A DNA stretch of 64,000 bases from assembly GCA_041163745.1 (NCBI GenBank), contig JBEAQU010000037.1:10503-74502 (forward strand), given 5' to 3'. The notes under the pieces were generated by a model, which saw nothing but the letters and a program-made list of their open reading frames with translations, was not told where the DNA came from and searched no databases. This DNA is from UBA6168 sp041163745 (GTDB lineage Bacteria; Bacteroidota; Bacteroidia; Chitinophagales; Saprospiraceae). The position numbers and the translations under genes were made by a program. This document shows positions 62,601 through 64,000 of this stretch, in pieces (position 1 is the stretch's first letter; the number at the start of each line of letters is the position of its first letter).

Positions 62601-64000
62601 CCTGTCAACAATGGCTTCTATCAACCAGCGGAAACCTTGTCCGCCTTTGATGGCAAGTCCTTGCTTGGTAATTGGCAGTTGAAAATACAGGATGTTTTCA
62701 ATCAAGACGGTGGTTCGCTCAATAGCTGGAGCCTCGAAATCTGCTATCTCTGTATTGTACCTGCCATCACGCAGGTCAACGTCACACAGCCTGCCTGCAC
62801 CTCACCGACCGGCAGCATCAGCGTCTTAACAGAACAGGGTCCTGCCTTGGAGTACAGTCTGGGCGGAACCTCCGGATGGCAACCATCCAATGTATTTCCC
62901 AACTTGTCCCCGGGATCTTACAACGTATTGGTCCGTCTGCAGGGCGATACCACCTGCCAAGCAGCTTATGCCGGCAATCCGATCGTACTGGATTCTTTGC
63001 CAGTCTTTTTCGGATCGATCCAACCTGTCATCTGCCAAGGGGACTCCTTCCTCTTTCATGGGCAATCCTACACCCAAGCCGGCACTTATGTGGACACATT
63101 ATCGACTTCGGAGGGTTGCGATAGCATCGTGACCATTTCGTTGGCTGTCTTGTCCCTTTCTTTTGAAACTGTCAACACTTCCATCTGCCAGGGCGAAAGC
63201 TATTCCTTCAATGGCAACAGCTACTCCGTCGCCGGCACCTATGTCGACACCCTCACCGCCGCCAACGGCTGCGACAGCGTCGTGACCTTGCAACTGACCG
63301 TCCAGCCCAACGTGACCGCGTCGGAAACAGCTTCCATCTGCCAGGGCGAAAGCTTTTCCTTCAACGGCAACAGCTACTCCGTTGCCGGCACCTATGTCGA
63401 CACCCTCACCGCCACCAACGGCTGCGACAGCGTCTTCACATTGCAACTGACCGTCCTGCCTAGCGCTAACCAGTCGGAAACGGCTGTCATCTGCCAGGGC
63501 GAAAGCTATTCCTTCAACGGCAACAGCTACTCTGTCGCCGGCACCTATGTCGACACCCTCACCGCCGCCAACGGCTGCGACAGCGTCGTGACATTGCAAC
63601 TGACCGTCCTGCCCAGCACGACCGGGTCGGAAACGGCTTCCATCTGCCAGGGCGAAAGTTATTCCTTCAATGGCAACAGCTACTCTGTCGCCGGAACCTA
63701 TGTCGATACCCTGACCGCCGTGAACGGCTGCGACAGCGTCGTGACATTGCAACTGACCGTCCTGCCCAGCGCCAGCAGCTCGGCAGCGGTCTCCATCTGC
63801 CAGGGCGAAAGCTATTCCTACAATGGCAACAGCTACTCCGTCGCCGGAACCTATGTCGATACCCTGACCGCCGCCAACGGCTGCGACAGCGTCGTGACCT
63901 TGGAACTGACCGTCCTGCCGAATTTCACCGGCTCGGCAGCGGTCTCCATCTGCCAGGGCGAAAGCTATTCCTTCAATGGCAACAGCTACTCCGTCGCCGG
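59694..64000 (+). CDS. large secreted metzincin-type metalloprotease with P domain and repeat tail; 3' end outside window
   Basis: The frame is open from ATG 59694 to the edge, at least 1,435 residues. A signal peptide (RIGLLLLCLATSLRISAQ) is followed by a pro-like domain and a reprolysin-type catalytic domain with the zinc motif HEMGHQYGATH (residues 368-378) and a Met-turn TIMGYAG some 30 residues later, so it should be an active gelatinase-like protease. Beta domains follow, including a fibronectin-like part (FEWESVTGADSYSFQLS), then a proprotein-convertase P-like domain near residues 897-1,017 (NGFYQPAETLSAF, LLGNWQLKIQDV). From residue 1,113 on, a tandem array of 51-aa repeats runs to the window edge. 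A T9SS sorting domain is expected after the edge but not seen. Confidence 0.88.
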   Translation, partial: MNHFIPNRSATYYTRGSVRQYRRKKIGKGRLRIGLLLLCLATSLRISAQPASAINPWTYIPAAQVPDQGLARPIVPQAYQTVQLDVATLRSTLADAPRWFTPAASTADIRLTLPFPDGGFGTFRIEYAPVMADELAAKYPDIRTFAGYGVDDPHAYARFDLTPAGFHGFIRSPLHSDVFIDPYAMGDTIHYMAYYKKDFSKDTDWTCGVEDNLKDLKNAPPGLQKAGDCKLRTYTLALACTGEYATFHGGTVIGALAAMNTTMTRVNGIFELDASIHMDLVSNNDTLVFLDPATDPYSNSNGSAMLGENQTTCDNRIGSANYDIGHVFSTGGGGVAYLNSPCTNIKAGGVTGQTNPVGDPFDVDYVAHEMGHQYGATHTQNNACNRSSATAMEPGSASTIMGYAGICSPNVQNNSDAYFHAVSLAQMGNFVTGSTGNSCATSTVVNPGGPTALAGSDHTIPRSTPFALTGIGSDPNNTALTYCWEQMDNQVATMPPASTNTGGPTFRSLTPTTSPTRYFPNWTAILNNSTPTWEVLPSVGRNLNFRFTVRDNHPGGGCTAEDNMVVTVDGNAGPFLVTSPNTTVNWPALSTQSITWDVANTTAAPVSCAFVDILLSLDGGASFPITLASATPNDGEFTTVIPNNQTNQARIMIRGNGNIFFDLSNSNFTISEPVNGFSIAATPAFQSACQPVDTISVSVGILYLGSFQEPVSFSLSGLPAGANAVFHPAQVISSDTVTLSLFNLGSVPDGVYPLTVTGSTASNLTESAGFSFQLFSTAPTAPIPLIPGNQLNNISTTPVFEWESVTGADSYSFQLSTDSDFVNLIHSASMLPDTMYPLPIVLSFSTTYFWRVQGNNVCGNGVFSNTYSFNTGYESCKVFASTDVPKTISSTGAVTVYSSLPIDYDGTVTDLNVVNLNISHTWINDLIVTVIDPAATEVDVIQNICERENNIITNFDDEAANPYNSLPCPPVNNGFYQPAETLSAFDGKSLLGNWQLKIQDVFNQDGGSLNSWSLEICYLCIVPAITQVNVTQPACTSPTGSISVLTEQGPALEYSLGGTSGWQPSNVFPNLSPGSYNVLVRLQGDTTCQAAYAGNPIVLDSLPVFFGSIQPVICQGDSFLFHGQSYTQAGTYVDTLSTSEGCDSIVTISLAVLSLSFETVNTSICQGESYSFNGNSYSVAGTYVDTLTAANGCDSVVTLQLTVQPNVTASETASICQGESFSFNGNSYSVAGTYVDTLTATNGCDSVFTLQLTVLPSANQSETAVICQGESYSFNGNSYSVAGTYVDTLTAANGCDSVVTLQLTVLPSTTGSETASICQGESYSFNGNSYSVAGTYVDTLTAVNGCDSVVTLQLTVLPSASSSAAVSICQGESYSYNGNSYSVAGTYVDTLTAANGCDSVVTLELTVLPNFTGSAAVSICQGESYSFNGNSYSVA
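63030..64000 (+). repeat. array of 153-bp (51-aa) tandem repeats in the protease tail, seven units visible
   Basis: Units start with ATCTGCCA-type sequence at 63030, 63183, 63336, 63489, 63642, 63795 and 63948 (cut), exactly 153 bp each. The first unit is divergent; the others are nearly identical at DNA level over about 110 bp (ICQGESYSFNGNSYSVAG, TYVDTLTAANGCDSVVTL) and differ mainly in a linker of about 15 residues (for example TVLPSTTGSETAS). The pattern indicates recent duplication and possibly variable copy number. Confidence 0.93.

Overview
The window looks like chromosome from a member of the Bacteroidota, most plausibly Saprospiria (Lewinella/Haliscomenobacter-like). This is inferred from gene content, not from a search. 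The signs are several type IX secretion (T9SS) cargo proteins with C-terminal sorting or gliding-type (CHU_C) domains, SprB-type repeats, a choice-of-anchor-L adhesin, PorV/PorQ-like barrels, a Bacteroidota-type LptD, DUF5686 and DUF4442 proteins. Promoter -7 boxes of the Bacteroidota form TAnnTTTG also sit upstream of many genes. The DNA is GC-rich by eye, so long antisense reading frames are common and were ignored. No rRNA, tRNA, CRISPR, insertion sequence or phage gene was seen.

Layout. 1-7.1 kb is amino-acid, purine and cofactor metabolism: the 3' end of serine dehydratase, alanine dehydrogenase, adenine deaminase, the futalosine-pathway enzyme MqnD, an RluA-type pseudouridine synthase, 3-hydroxyacyl-CoA dehydrogenase and DapF. 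7.3-11.4 kb holds a secreted seven-repeat protein, a small TPR protein and Tex. 11.8-15.9 kb is a cytochrome c maturation operon (ccmE-ccmF plus a DUF2520 oxidoreductase); its CcmE has a Cys instead of the usual heme-binding His. 15.9-19.3 kb has small housekeeping and hypothetical genes, uridine kinase, a Nudix hydrolase and a DUF4442 protein. 19.3-25.6 kb carries a CHU_C adhesin and a TamA/BamA-like outer-membrane protein. 25.8-28.7 kb has an SPOUT methyltransferase, a probable structured RNA or attenuator, and two unknown proteins.

28.8-38.3 kb is a cell-surface module read on the minus strand: a 1,831-aa adhesin, a secreted CotH-kinase-family protein and a PorV/PorQ-like barrel, with short gaps between them. 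38.8-44.6 kb has SppA and two secreted M20D amidohydrolase paralogues on either side of thioredoxin reductase. 44.9-51.4 kb has a phosphofructokinase with PPi-type active-site residues and an envelope cluster (LptD, an AmiC-like amidase with a SPOR-like tail, an MCE/MlaD protein). 51.4-59.5 kb has a zinc-ribbon protein, a stand-alone cytochrome oxidase subunit III, MurB, an Mpo1-like membrane protein, an HMG-CoA lyase and a DUF5686 outer-membrane protein. The window ends inside a large secreted metzincin protease whose tail is an array of nearly identical 153-bp repeats.

The most interesting leads are the promoter, hairpin and terminator arrangement directly before the 460-aa unknown gene (26.67-26.82 kb), the adhesin-CotH-PorV module, the CxxxY CcmE with an enlarged CcmF, the paired palindromes between tex and ccmE, and the recent repeat expansion at the right edge. 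I did not find a system that I can claim is undescribed; the RNA leader and the CotH module are the best candidates.
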